Positions 36,785 to 44,784 of a stretch of DNA of 64,000 nt are shown in pieces. This DNA is from Alphaproteobacteria bacterium (lineage in GTDB: Bacteria; Pseudomonadota; Alphaproteobacteria; ATCC43930; CGMCC-115725). The stretch lies in assembly GCA_021325525.1 (NCBI GenBank), contig JAJPHB010000077.1, forward strand, positions 1 through 64,000, read 5' to 3'. The notes below the pieces were generated by a model. The model was not told where the DNA came from, did not search any database, and worked only from the letters and a program-made list of their open reading frames with translations. Every line of letters starts with the position of its first letter. The first letter of the stretch is position 1. The position numbers and the translations under genes are program-made.

Positions 36785-37558
36785 TCACCGGAAGAGGTCG
36801 GTCTCTTTGGGGCGGATGAGGGCGCGCGCCGGGCGCTCGGGCCTTGCGCCCCAATCGACGCCGCGCACGAGCACGGCCGGCCGGCCCTCCGCCGCCTGGC
36901 CCATGACGAGCGAAGCGGCGGCGGCGATCTCGTCGGCGAGCGCGATCTGCGTCACGCGGAGAGGACGGCCGAAGAGATCGGGCTCGCCCACCATATCGGC
37001 GAGCGCCGGCAGGCCGGAGGCGCCGAGCGCGACGCCGACGACGCCGTTCCGCCAGGCGCGGCCGAAGCTGTCATTGATGAGGACGGCGAGCGCGACGCCG
37101 AAATGCGCTTCGAGGCGCTGCCGCAGCTGGGCGCAGGTTCCGTCCGGGTCGCGCGGCAGCAGCAGCACGCGGCCGTCGCCCGAGGGATGCTCGATATTCG
37201 ACTGGTCGACGCCGGCATTCGCCATGACGAAGCCGAGGCGATGCGCGGCGATCAGGATGTCGCGGCGATAGCGCACGATCTCATCGGATTCGCCGAGGAT
37301 GATCTCGACGAGGCGCGGATCCTTTCCCGTCTCCTCGGCGAGCCGGCGGGCGCGGGGCGAGGGGCTGACATCGGCGAGATCGACATAGCGACCCTCCGCC
37401 TTCGAGACGATCTTCTGCGCCAGGACGAGCACGTCGCGCTCGCGCAAGGCGAGGTCGGCGGCCGCGATCGCCGCGATCAGAATCGCCGCGAGATCGTCGC
37501 CGGGGCGGATGAGCGGCACGCCCGGCACGGCGATCAGGCTGACCGTTGTTGCCGCCAT
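36785..37558 (-). CDS. cofE: Coenzyme F420-0:L-glutamate ligase (CofE)
   Basis: GTP-dependent ligase adding one or more gamma-linked glutamates to F420-0; 257 residues. VLVLAQKIVSKAEGRYVDL, the VMANAGVDQSN segment, VLINDSFGRAWRNGVVGVALG and the metal-binding acidic residues in this region are CofE hallmarks. It is the single-domain form: the nitroreductase-like C-terminal domain present in mycobacterial FbiB is absent, but a gene for that domain alone lies at 41947-42651. It sits 15 bases after the F420 reductase gene. Confidence 0.93.
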   Translation of the reverse strand: MAATTVSLIAVPGVPLIRPGDDLAAILIAAIAAADLALRERDVLVLAQKIVSKAEGRYVDLADVSPSPRARRLAEETGKDPRLVEIILGESDEIVRYRRDILIAAHRLGFVMANAGVDQSNIEHPSGDGRVLLLPRDPDGTCAQLRQRLEAHFGVALAVLINDSFGRAWRNGVVGVALGASGLPALADMVGEPDLFGRPLRVTQIALADEIAAAASLVMGQAAEGRPAVLVRGVDWGARPERPARALIRPKETDLFR

Positions 37559-37573
37559 CGCAAACTCCGACCG

Positions 37574-38236
37574 TCACTCGGCCGCGGCGCCGAAGGACCC
37601 CGTGATGCGAATGCCGGCGCCCTCGACCTTGTAGCGCCTGTTAATGCCGATCAGCACCGAGGTCAACGCCTCGGCGGCGACGGAATTCGCCAGCGGCCCG
37701 GCATCGATGCCGCGCAGACCGATGGCGCGGGCGAGGGCGATGACCTGCTCGCACGCCGCCCGGTCATTGCCGCAGACGAGCACGTCGCAATCGATGGGGC
37801 TGCCCGTCCGCAGCTTCTGCGCCGCCACGTTGTGAAAGGCGGAGACGACGCGCACGCCGTCGCCGAGGAGGCGCTGCGCCGCCACCGCCGCCGAGCCTTC
37901 GGGCGGAAGCTGAACCGTCGCCACCTTGGGCGGGACAAGCGGCACGGTCGTGTCGACGACGATCTTTCCGGCAACGGCGGCGCGGATCGCTGCGAGCGTC
38001 GCGCTGTGGCTGGCGAAAGGCACCGTCAGGATGACGACGTCGCCGGCGCGCGCCGCCGCCGCGTTGTCGAGACCCGTCACCGTCGCCGCGATCGCCGCGG
38101 CGGCGGCCTCGGCCTTCGCGGCCTCGCGCGAGCCGATGATCGTCGGATAGCCGGCCGCCGCAAAGCGCGTCGCGAGGCCGGTGCCGAGCGCGCCGGTGCC
38201 GCCGATTACGGCGATGCTCGGAAGGCAAGGGGTCAT
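37574..38236 (-). CDS. npdG: NADPH-dependent F420 reductase (Fno/NpdG)
   Basis: 220-residue F420H2:NADP+ oxidoreductase that supplies reduced F420 from NADPH. The N-terminal Rossmann motif is IAVIGGTGALGTGLATRFA, with the NADP-phosphate-contacting IIGSREAAKAEA; VVSAFHNVAAQKL and AGPLANSVAAEALT complete the family pattern. It is the first gene of the operon npdG-cofE-cofD-cofC-fbiC, so reduction and synthesis of the cofactor are encoded together. A REP doublet separates it from pxpA on the same strand, so it may be read from the pxpA promoter or from its own unseen one. Confidence 0.92.
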   Translation of the reverse strand: MTPCLPSIAVIGGTGALGTGLATRFAAAGYPTIIGSREAAKAEAAAAAIAATVTGLDNAAAARAGDVVILTVPFASHSATLAAIRAAVAGKIVVDTTVPLVPPKVATVQLPPEGSAAVAAQRLLGDGVRVVSAFHNVAAQKLRTGSPIDCDVLVCGNDRAACEQVIALARAIGLRGIDAGPLANSVAAEALTSVLIGINRRYKVEGAGIRITGSFGAAAE

Positions 38237-38300
38237 GGGAAGGGGTCTCGTGTCCGCAACAATGATGCTGCATCTCCTCGTTGCCCGACCGTCGCAATCT

Positions 38301-38415
38301 CCCTCTCCCGCTTGCGGGAGAGGGTAGGGGTGAGGGCCGAGTCACTGTGGTGCGGAGGTTTGAATCCTGCTGCGGCGCCCCTCACCCTGCCCTCTCGCCG
38401 CAGGCGGGGAGAGGG
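38301..38415. repeat. REP doublet in inverted orientation (REPIN-like), copies 5 and 6
   Basis: Unit 1 has an 11-bp stem CCCTCTCCCGC/GCGGGAGAGGG (38301-38324) followed by TAGGGGTGAGGG. Unit 2, inverted, has a stem at 38390-38415 with one mismatch, preceded by CCCCTCACCCTG. The two units share the stem and the flanking GGGTGAGGG tail and face each other across about 65 bases, as in REPIN/BIME elements. It fills the pxpA-npdG gap. Confidence 0.75.
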
Positions 38416-38464
38416 TTCTGTGAAGGCGCATGCGGGAGAAGGAATTTTGAGGACCGCCAGCATC

Positions 38465-39241
38465 CTAGCCGAGCTTCATCTTCGGCAGCGGCAGCACCTC
38501 GACGCCGGCGGCTTCGAGACCTTGCCGCACGGCGCGCGCCGCCAGCACCGCGGTCGGCTCGTCGCCATGGACGCAGAGGCTGTCGATCTTGCGCGGCAGG
38601 CGCTTGCCGTGGCGCGAGACGATCTCCTCCTCGACGATCATGTGGACGACGCGGTTCTTGATCTCCTCGGGATCGTGCAGCACGGCGCCCGGGATCTTGC
38701 GCGAGGTGAGATTGCCGTCATCGTCGTAGAGGCGGTCGCAGAAGCCCTCGCGCGCCAGCGGCAGGTCGAGCTTCACCGCCGCCGCCTCCATCTGCGAGCC
38801 GGCGAGGGCGACGTAGATGATCGAGCGATCGACAGTCTTGATGGCGCGGCCGATGGCAAGGGCGATCTCGATCTCCTCCGCCGCGATGTTGTTGAGCGCG
38901 CCATGCGGCTTCAGATGCGTCACCCTCTCGCCGGCATAGGCCGCCATCCCCTGCAGGGCTCCGATCTGGTAGGCCACCATATATTCGAGATCGCGCGGAT
39001 TCATGTCGATGCGCCGGCGGCCGAAGCCCCAGAGATCGTTGAAGCCGGGATGGGCGCCGATGCTGACGCCCTTCTCCTTGGCGCGCGTCACCAGATGGTG
39101 CATGACGTTGGGGTCGCCGGCATGGAAGCCGCAGGCGATGCTGGCCGAGCCGATGATGTCGAGCAGGGCATCGTCATTGCCGATCTTCCAGGCGCCGAAG
39201 CCCTCGCCCATATCCGCGTTGAGATTGACCTGCCGCGCCAT
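38465..39241 (-). CDS. pxpA: 5-oxoprolinase subunit A (LamB/YcsF family)
   Basis: 258-residue subunit of the prokaryotic ATP-dependent 5-oxoprolinase PxpABC, which opens 5-oxoproline (pyroglutamate) to glutamate. NLNADMGEGFGAWKIGNDDALL is the family N-terminus; ASIACGFHAGDPNVM, GVSIGAHPGFNDLWGFGRR and SLCVHGDEPTAV follow. It starts at ATG 39241 after GGGAGGCGGGAAGG and diverges from pxpB/pxpC; operator site B lies between them. Some LamB/YcsF proteins act on other lactams or carboxylate substrates, so a different cyclic amide is possible in this context. Confidence 0.9.
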   Translation of the reverse strand: MARQVNLNADMGEGFGAWKIGNDDALLDIIGSASIACGFHAGDPNVMHHLVTRAKEKGVSIGAHPGFNDLWGFGRRRIDMNPRDLEYMVAYQIGALQGMAAYAGERVTHLKPHGALNNIAAEEIEIALAIGRAIKTVDRSIIYVALAGSQMEAAAVKLDLPLAREGFCDRLYDDDGNLTSRKIPGAVLHDPEEIKNRVVHMIVEEEIVSRHGKRLPRKIDSLCVHGDEPTAVLAARAVRQGLEAAGVEVLPLPKMKLG

Positions 39242-39315
39242 CCTTCCCGCCTCCCGCCGGCGCCGAACCCGCGCAAACCCCTGTTCCGCGCGCTGGTTTC
39301 CGGGCCGTCCATATG

Positions 39316-39331
39316 GTACTAAGTTCCAGAC
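39316..39331 (+). promoter_or_regulatory. Shared operator motif, site B
   Basis: Core GTACTAAGTTCCAGAC, followed by GATGATAAGATAG (39332-39344), nearly identical to the segment after site A. It lies 74 bases upstream of pxpA and about 85-115 bases upstream of pxpB in the divergent region, so one regulator could control both directions, including gntR at the end of the pxpBC-gntR run (autoregulation). Confidence 0.6.
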
Positions 39332-39430
39332 GATGATAAGATAGTCCTGCTCGGCGCGGCAACTGGTTTGTCGGTCCCTCCACCGGCCCTCCGTCCGCCG
39401 CGCCGTGGTCCACAGAATCGAGGTCCGGGC

Positions 39431-40153
39431 TTGCGGGTCAGGTTTCTCCCGAGCGCAGACAGCGCGATCGCGGTCGAGTTCTCCGACCGGATCGACCGGG
39501 CCGTGAGCGAGCAGGTGCTGGCCCTCGCCGCCCGTGTCGACCGGGCGCAGCTTGCCGGCGTGGTCGAGACGGTGCCGACCTTCCGCTCGCTCATGATTCA
39601 CTACGATCCGCTGCGCATCGCAGCGAGCGAACTCGTCGCCGCGGTGGAGACCCTGCTTGCCGGTGCGGCCGAGCGCGCGCCGTCGCGGCGGCTCTGGCAC
39701 GTGCCGGTCTGCTACGAAGGGGAACTCGCCCCGGATCTCGCCGAGGTGGCGGCGCGGACGGGGCTCGCACCCGACGAGGTCATCCGCCTCCATGCTGGCC
39801 GACGCTACCACGTCTATATGATCGGCTTCCTGCCGGGTTATCCCTATATGGGTGATCTGCCGGAGGCGCTGGTGCTGCCGCGCCGCGTCGATCCGCGCCT
39901 GCGCGTCCCGCCGGGCTCGGTCGCCATCGCGACGAGCATGACGGCGATCTATCCGCATGAGAGCCCGGGCGGGTGGCATCTCATCGGCGCGACGCCGATC
40001 CGTCTTTTCGACGACGCCTGGCCGCAGCCGGCGCTTCTGGCGCCGGGCGATGCGGTGCAGTTCGAGCCGATCGACCGGGCCGCCTTCGCCGAGCTGGCGG
40101 CGGCGGTGACGCGCGGCGACTACGAGGTGCCCCACGAAAGGCTCGCCGCATGA
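39431..40153 (+). CDS. pxpB: 5-oxoprolinase subunit B (KipI family)
   Basis: 240-residue KipI-like subunit of PxpABC. VRFLPSADSAIAVEFSDRID starts the domain and HVYMIGFLPGYPYMGDLPE plus RVPPGSVAIATSMTAIYPHESPGGW form the conserved C-terminal block. No ATG fits; a TTG at 39431 begins at the family N-terminus with GAGG 8 bases upstream, and an earlier TTG at 39368 is less likely. The stop overlaps the pxpC start (ATGA), so translation is coupled. Confidence 0.87.
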   Translation: MRVRFLPSADSAIAVEFSDRIDRAVSEQVLALAARVDRAQLAGVVETVPTFRSLMIHYDPLRIAASELVAAVETLLAGAAERAPSRRLWHVPVCYEGELAPDLAEVAARTGLAPDEVIRLHAGRRYHVYMIGFLPGYPYMGDLPEALVLPRRVDPRLRVPPGSVAIATSMTAIYPHESPGGWHLIGATPIRLFDDAWPQPALLAPGDAVQFEPIDRAAFAELAAAVTRGDYEVPHERLAA

Positions 40154-41181
40154 GGCGGGCGCTCAAAGTCGTGGCGCCCGGCCTCCACACGACGGTTCAG
40201 GATCTCGGCCGCTACGGCTACCAAGCGGCAGGCGTGCCGGTATCGGGCGCTCTCGACGCCGAGTGCTTTCGCCTGGCGAACCGGCTCGTCGGCAATCCCG
40301 ACAACACCGCCGCCCTCGAAATCCTCTATCAGGGCCCGACCCTCGAAGTCGCGGCCGACCGCGTTCTCGTCGGCCTCGCCGGCGGCGATGCCGAGATCGA
40401 GCGGCTGGGAGACCGGCGCCGCGTGCTCGGCGGCTGGCGCAGCGTCGAACTGCGCCGCGGCGACAGGTTCCGCATCGGCCGGCTCGGCACCGCCGCCTGC
40501 TGCTACCTGGCGGTGGCGGGCGGCATTGCCGTCGAGCCCTGTCTCGGCAGCGCCTCGACCTTCGTCCGCGGCGGCTTCGGCGGCTTCGCCGGGCGGGCGC
40601 TGCGCGAAGGCGACCTCCTGCCGCTCGCCGAGGATGCGGAGGCGATGGCGGAGCTGCGCCTCAAATCACCGCCGGATCCGGGGCTCGACCGGATCATCCG
40701 AATCGTTCTCGGGCCGCAGCAGGATCACTTCACCGAGGGCGCCATCGAGACGCTGCTCGGCGCCGAATTCGCCGTCTCAAAGAGCGCCGACCGCATGGGG
40801 CTGCGGCTCGACGGGCCGCGCCTCCAGCATCGCGACGGCTACAACATTGTCTCGGACGGCATCGCCACCGGCGCCATCCAGGTGCCGGGGTCGGGTCAGC
40901 CGATCCTGCTGCTCGCCGACCATCAGACGACGGGCGGCTATCCGAAGATCGCGACGGTCGTCTCGGCGGATCTCCCGGTCGTCGGCCGGCGCCGTCCCGG
41001 CGATCGCATCCGCTTCCGCGCGGTCGAGGTGGCCGAGGCCGAGCAATTGCGCCGCGACAGCGAGGCGGCGCTCGCGGCCTTGACGGCAGCGATGAGCGCC
41101 GCGGCCGCGGCAGAGGAGATCGATCACGACCTCCTCCACCAGCTCAACCTTATCAGCGGCGTCGTCGCCGGAGACGAATAG
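40150..41181 (+). CDS. pxpC: 5-oxoprolinase subunit C (KipA family, biotin-dependent carboxylase-like)
   Basis: 343-residue KipA/AHS2-domain subunit of PxpABC. KVVAPGLHTTVQDLGRYGYQ, GVPVSGALDAECFRLANRLVGN, YLAVAGGI, RMGLRLDGP and SDGIATGAIQVPGSGQPILLLADHQTTGGYPKIA are all classical. The ATG at 40150 overlaps the pxpB stop; the longer frame is out of register with the family. gntR begins 26 bases downstream, so pxpB, pxpC and the regulator appear to share a transcript. Confidence 0.9.
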   Translation: MRRALKVVAPGLHTTVQDLGRYGYQAAGVPVSGALDAECFRLANRLVGNPDNTAALEILYQGPTLEVAADRVLVGLAGGDAEIERLGDRRRVLGGWRSVELRRGDRFRIGRLGTAACCYLAVAGGIAVEPCLGSASTFVRGGFGGFAGRALREGDLLPLAEDAEAMAELRLKSPPDPGLDRIIRIVLGPQQDHFTEGAIETLLGAEFAVSKSADRMGLRLDGPRLQHRDGYNIVSDGIATGAIQVPGSGQPILLLADHQTTGGYPKIATVVSADLPVVGRRRPGDRIRFRAVEVAEAEQLRRDSEAALAALTAAMSAAAAAEEIDHDLLHQLNLISGVVAGDE

Positions 41182-41207
41182 GCGGCAGAAGCAGGGAACG
41201 GGCAGGC

Positions 41208-41942
41208 ATGACGAAATTGGCGAAGACCTTCCGCTTGAGCCAGATTCCGCTCTACATCCAGGTCGCGACGATGCTGCGCCGGCGCATCGAGGAAGGGCAG
41301 TGGGCGCCGGGCGACAAGATCTCGACGATCGAGGAGCTGCAGGAGGAGTTCGGGGTAGCGCGGGTCACGATCCGGCAGGCGGTCGAGCTCCTCGAGAAGG
41401 AGCAGCTCGTCTCGCGCCAGCAGGGCAAGGGCACCTTCGTCGCGCAGACGCTCGAAGACCGGCGCTGGCTCAAGCTCGATACGAGCTGGGCCTCGCTCGT
41501 CGGCACGATCAAGGACAATGTCCCGAAATTCCTGCCGGTCGGCGCGCCGCCGCGGCCGCCGCGCCTGCGGCCGGGGGAGGGGCGGCCGGCGGCGGACTAC
41601 GTCTATCTCCGCAGCGTGCAATCGCGCGGCAATCGCGCCTATTCCGTCGTCGGCTGCCATCTCGCCAAGGCGATCTACGACCGCGACCCGGCGGCCTTCC
41701 GCAAGCATCCGGCCCTGCCGATCGTCGCCGCGATGAAGGACGTGGCGATCGCCTCGGCGCATCAGACGCTGGTCATCGGCAGCGCCGATCCCGAGACGGC
41801 GCGGCTCCTCAAACTGCCGCTCAACGCGCCGACGGCGGAAGCGCATTGCGTCGTCATCGACCGCGAGGGCGTCGCGCTCTACGTCGCCGACATCATCTAC
41901 CGCGGCGACTGCATCGCCTTCGAATTCGACATGAAGATCTGA
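41208..41942 (+). CDS. GntR family regulator, HutC/UTRA subgroup
   Basis: 244-residue transcription factor. Residues about 14-80 form the winged helix (IPLYIQVATMLRRRIEEGQW, FGVARVTIRQAVELLEKEQLVSRQQGKGTFVA); the remainder is a UTRA ligand-binding domain ending YVADIIYRGDCIAFEFDMKI. HutC-type repressors release DNA when they bind a pathway metabolite. The start is ATG 41208, 26 bases after pxpC. Its likely operators are sites A, B and C, found near 28127, 39316 and 42666; their palindromic core GTCCTAA-N2-TTAGGAC fits the dimeric binding of this family. It is convergent with the FbiB-C-like gene, 4 bases apart. Confidence 0.9.
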   Translation: MTKLAKTFRLSQIPLYIQVATMLRRRIEEGQWAPGDKISTIEELQEEFGVARVTIRQAVELLEKEQLVSRQQGKGTFVAQTLEDRRWLKLDTSWASLVGTIKDNVPKFLPVGAPPRPPRLRPGEGRPAADYVYLRSVQSRGNRAYSVVGCHLAKAIYDRDPAAFRKHPALPIVAAMKDVAIASAHQTLVIGSADPETARLLKLPLNAPTAEAHCVVIDREGVALYVADIIYRGDCIAFEFDMKI

Positions 41943-41946
41943 GCGC

Positions 41947-42651
41947 TCACCCGCGATCCGGTCTCCACAAGACGTTTTCGAGGGCGCGGCGGCTCGGCGG
42001 CTTGCCCGGCTCCGCGGGCGCGCCGAGCGTGACGAGCGCCTGCGGCTGCCACCCTTTCGGCAGGTCGAGCGCCTCCGCGACCGTCTGCGGGCAGAAGAGC
42101 GGGGCGCACATCCAGCAGGCGCCGAGGCCCTCCGCATGGGCGGCGAGCAGCAGGTTCTGCGTCGCCATCGCCGTGCTCTGCACCGCCATCATGTGCTCGG
42201 CGCGCTGGCGCTTGTCGGGGTAGCGGTCCATATCCGCCATATCGAGGGCGATGATGATGACGCAGGGCGCCTCGGTGATGCGGGCGTAGGAGCGCGCCAC
42301 GTCACGCTCGACGGCCTCGCGCGGATCGCCGTCCGCGAGGCGGTCGGCGCGCAGCCTCTCGCCCATGGCTCGCGACAGGCGGTCCTTCTCGGCAAAGGCG
42401 GTGAGCACCGCGAAGCGCCAGGGCTGCCGGTTATGCGCGGAGGGCGCCCAGCAGGCCGCCGTCAGGATGCGGCGCAGCACCGCCGCCGGAACGGGAGCCG
42501 GACCGTAGCGCCGGATCGAGCGGCGTCCCGACACCAGCTCGTACCAGGGCCGCGCCCGCGCCGGTTCCTCCTCTTCCGTGCCGTCCAGGCTCCCCTGCCG
42601 ATCCGGCGTGCCGCCCGCGCCGGGCGTGCTGCTCGTTGACGCTGTGATCAT
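41947..42651 (-). CDS. Stand-alone FbiB C-terminal-domain homologue (putative dehydro-F420-0 reductase)
   Basis: 234-residue FMN-dependent nitroreductase-fold protein. It looks specifically like the C-terminal domain of mycobacterial FbiB: RRSIRRYGPAPVPAAVLRRI, then DRYPDKRQRAEHMMAVQST (FbiB has a D/YPD..R..AEH.M pattern), EGLGACWMCAPLFCPQTV, LDLPKGWQPQALVTLG and EPGKP before the C-terminus. In mycobacteria that domain reduces dehydro-F420-0 with FMNH2. CofE here lacks it, so the two proteins together would equal FbiB. The start at ATG 42651 excludes an N-terminal extension that would read through operator site C; the gene may be leaderless. A generic nitroreductase is the alternative. Confidence 0.78.
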   Translation of the reverse strand: MITASTSSTPGAGGTPDRQGSLDGTEEEEPARARPWYELVSGRRSIRRYGPAPVPAAVLRRILTAACWAPSAHNRQPWRFAVLTAFAEKDRLSRAMGERLRADRLADGDPREAVERDVARSYARITEAPCVIIIALDMADMDRYPDKRQRAEHMMAVQSTAMATQNLLLAAHAEGLGACWMCAPLFCPQTVAEALDLPKGWQPQALVTLGAPAEPGKPPSRRALENVLWRPDRG

Positions 42652-42665
42652 CCGCTTATATCGTC

Positions 42666-42681
42666 GTCCTAAAGTTAGGAC
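42666..42681 (-). promoter_or_regulatory. Shared operator motif, site C (perfect palindrome)
   Basis: GTCCTAAAGTTAGGAC is a perfect 7-bp inverted repeat with a 2-base spacer. Read on the minus strand it is followed by GACGATATAAGCG, matching the segments after sites A and B and likely containing the -10 box for the FbiB-C-like gene, whose ATG lies only 15 bases away. The plus-strand ABC transporter operon begins 153 bases to the other side, so both could be controlled. Confidence 0.62.
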
Positions 42682-42833
42682 ATCCCGCGCTACGCGGCGT
42701 CGCCCGCGGGCGGAGGATGCGAGGGGAAGCGACGGGCCGCAACCGATTTCGGACGATTGTTCGGCCCGGGCTGCCGTTTCGGATGGAGGCTTGCGCGATC
42801 CGCGAGTCCGGCACCGAGAGAGGGAGGAAGGCA

Positions 42834-43868
42834 ATGACGAGATGGCGATTGACGGCGTTTGCCGCGGCCGCGCTGCTGGCCGTAGCGGCCGTTCCGGCCC
42901 GCGCCCAGGACAAGCTGGTCGTCGATATCTGGGGCGGCAATTGGCGCGACGGCGCCAACGAGGCGATCGCCAAGGAATTCACGAAACGCACCGGGATGCC
43001 GGTCGAGTTCATCACCGGCGGCACGATCGACCGCCTGACCAAGGCGAAGATCAATAAGGGCCATCCCGAGTCCGATGTCACGATCACGACGAGCCATGTC
43101 GGCTACCTCTATTTCTCGGACGGCTTGTTCGAGAAGCTCGACATGAGCAAGATCCCGAACGCCAAGGACCTGTTCCCAGTCGCGATCCGCAGCCCCTACA
43201 CGATCGGACTCTATTCCTACGTCTATACGCCCGCCTTCCGCACCGATTTGATGCCGAAGGGCTACAAGATCACCTCCTGGCGCGATCTGTGGGCGCCCGA
43301 GGTCAAAGGCAAGCTCGGCCTACCGGATTTCGATCCGAGCCATATCATCATCGTCTCGGCGATCCTGTCCGGCGGCAGCGCCGCCAATTGGAAGGTCGGC
43401 ATCCCGCTCCTTGAAAAGCTGAAGCCCAACATCAAGACCTTCTACCAGTCCGATGCGACGAGCCAGGACCTGATGAAGAGCGGCGAGACGCCGGTCCAGG
43501 TCCTGCTTTCGATCAACGGTTTCCACCAGATCTCGCAGGGGATCCCGATCACCATCGCCATTCCCAAGGAAGGCGCCGTCGTCGGCATCGACGCCATCGG
43601 CATCACGCAGGGAACCAAGCACAGCGCCGCCGCGCACGAATTCATCAACGTCGCGCTCGACGCGGCGGTCCAGGCGAAGCTCTGCGATCTCTACCGCTGC
43701 GGGCCGATGAACATGCATGCGAAGATCGACCCGGCGCTGGCGAAGCTGCCCGGCGTCTTCACGACGCCCGAGCAGTGGAAGTCGGAGGCGATCGTCGTCG
43801 ATGACGAGACGCGGGCGAAGCTCCTGCCGGTCTGGAAGGACTGGTTCACCGAGAACATGATGCATTGA
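42834..43868 (+). CDS. ABC substrate-binding protein (PotD/spermidine-putrescine type)
   Basis: Periplasmic binding protein of 344 residues with a clear signal peptide (WRLTAFAAAALLAVAAVPARA, cleavage before QDKL). Mature sequence starts VVDIWGGNWRDGANEAIAKEF, typical of the extracellular solute-binding family 1 group that includes polyamine, opine and thiamine binders. The GAGGGAGGAAGG before ATG 42834 fixes the start. It heads a four-gene importer operon. The substrate is unknown; the neighbours (oxoprolinase, amidase remnant, PLP enzyme) suggest a nitrogenous organic compound. Confidence 0.88.
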   Translation: MTRWRLTAFAAAALLAVAAVPARAQDKLVVDIWGGNWRDGANEAIAKEFTKRTGMPVEFITGGTIDRLTKAKINKGHPESDVTITTSHVGYLYFSDGLFEKLDMSKIPNAKDLFPVAIRSPYTIGLYSYVYTPAFRTDLMPKGYKITSWRDLWAPEVKGKLGLPDFDPSHIIIVSAILSGGSAANWKVGIPLLEKLKPNIKTFYQSDATSQDLMKSGETPVQVLLSINGFHQISQGIPITIAIPKEGAVVGIDAIGITQGTKHSAAAHEFINVALDAAVQAKLCDLYRCGPMNMHAKIDPALAKLPGVFTTPEQWKSEAIVVDDETRAKLLPVWKDWFTENMMH

Positions 43869-43914
43869 CCGCGGCGACGCGAGGGCGCGGGACGAGGCGG
43901 GCAGAGGCGCGATC

Positions 43915-44784
43915 TTGAAGCACAGAGTGCCGCGGCGGCGTCCGTTCTTCCTCGCCTTCCTGCTGCCCTCGCTGCTCGCCGCGGGGCTCTTCCTCGCCGC
44001 CCTCGGCGACGTGCTGCAATACAGCTTCCGCACCTTCATCCCGGGCTCGCTCGATGTCGGCGGCTTCACTCTCGAGAACTTCCTGCGCATCGGCCGCCCG
44101 ATCTATCTCTCGGTGCTGCTCGACACCGTCACCATCAGCGTTCTCACCGCACTCTTCACGCTGCTTCTCAGCTATCCCGTGGCCTATGCCCTCGTCCGCG
44201 CGCGCCGCGATTGGGTCCGCACCCTTCTCATCATCCTCGCGATCACGCCGCTCTTCACCGGCGAGATCGTGCGGACCTATGCCTGGATCCTGGTGCTTGG
44301 CTCGAACGGCTTCGTCAACAGCCTCCTCAAGGATGCGGGCCTCATCACGGCGCCGCTGTCGCTGCTCTATACCCGCTTCGGAGTGACGGTCGCGCTCGTC
44401 CAGTTCTCGATGCCGGTCATGATCATCCTGCTGGCGACCGCGATCAGCCATGTCGACCGCAACTGCGAGCGCGCGGCGGCCAATCTCGGGGCGCCGCCGC
44501 TCATGGTGTTCTGGCGGGTGACGCTGCCGCTGACCATGCCGGGCGTCATCTCCGGCACCATCGTCATCTTCGCCTGGACGATGAGCGCCTTCTCGACGCC
44601 GCAGCTCATCGGCGGCGGCAAGGTGCTGATGATCTCGAACCTCGTCTATCTGCAAGGGCTGTCGACCTTCAACTTCCCCTTCGCCGCCGTTCTCAGCCTG
44701 CTGGCCCTCCTCGTCGCCATGGGATCCCTCGGCCTCATCCGTCCGGCGATCCGGCGGCTCGAACGGCGGGTGGCGCTCCATTGA
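43915..44784 (+). CDS. ABC transporter permease (PotB-like)
   Basis: 289-residue inner-membrane permease with about six hydrophobic segments and the coupling motif NCERAAANLGAPPLMVFWRVTLPLTMPG (EAA-loop type). TTG at 43915 is the only suitable start, after AGAGG. It follows the binding protein by 46 bases and overlaps the second permease by 4 bases. PotB/PotC pairs form a heterodimeric channel. Confidence 0.86.
   Translation: MKHRVPRRRPFFLAFLLPSLLAAGLFLAALGDVLQYSFRTFIPGSLDVGGFTLENFLRIGRPIYLSVLLDTVTISVLTALFTLLLSYPVAYALVRARRDWVRTLLIILAITPLFTGEIVRTYAWILVLGSNGFVNSLLKDAGLITAPLSLLYTRFGVTVALVQFSMPVMIILLATAISHVDRNCERAAANLGAPPLMVFWRVTLPLTMPGVISGTIVIFAWTMSAFSTPQLIGGGKVLMISNLVYLQGLSTFNFPFAAVLSLLALLVAMGSLGLIRPAIRRLERRVALH

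Noticed and set aside
38301-38415. Possible CRISPR-like array
   Set aside because: Only two inverted stems with no regular spacers or cas genes; better explained as a REP doublet. No CRISPR array was seen anywhere in the window.
39431-41181. KipI/KipA as sporulation kinase inhibitor system
   Set aside because: Those names come from Bacillus; with PxpA adjacent and no sporulation context the 5-oxoprolinase role is much better supported.
42652-42834. N-terminal extension of the FbiB-C-like protein
   Set aside because: It would translate through operator site C and has no homology-like content; the domain starts after the ATG at 42651.
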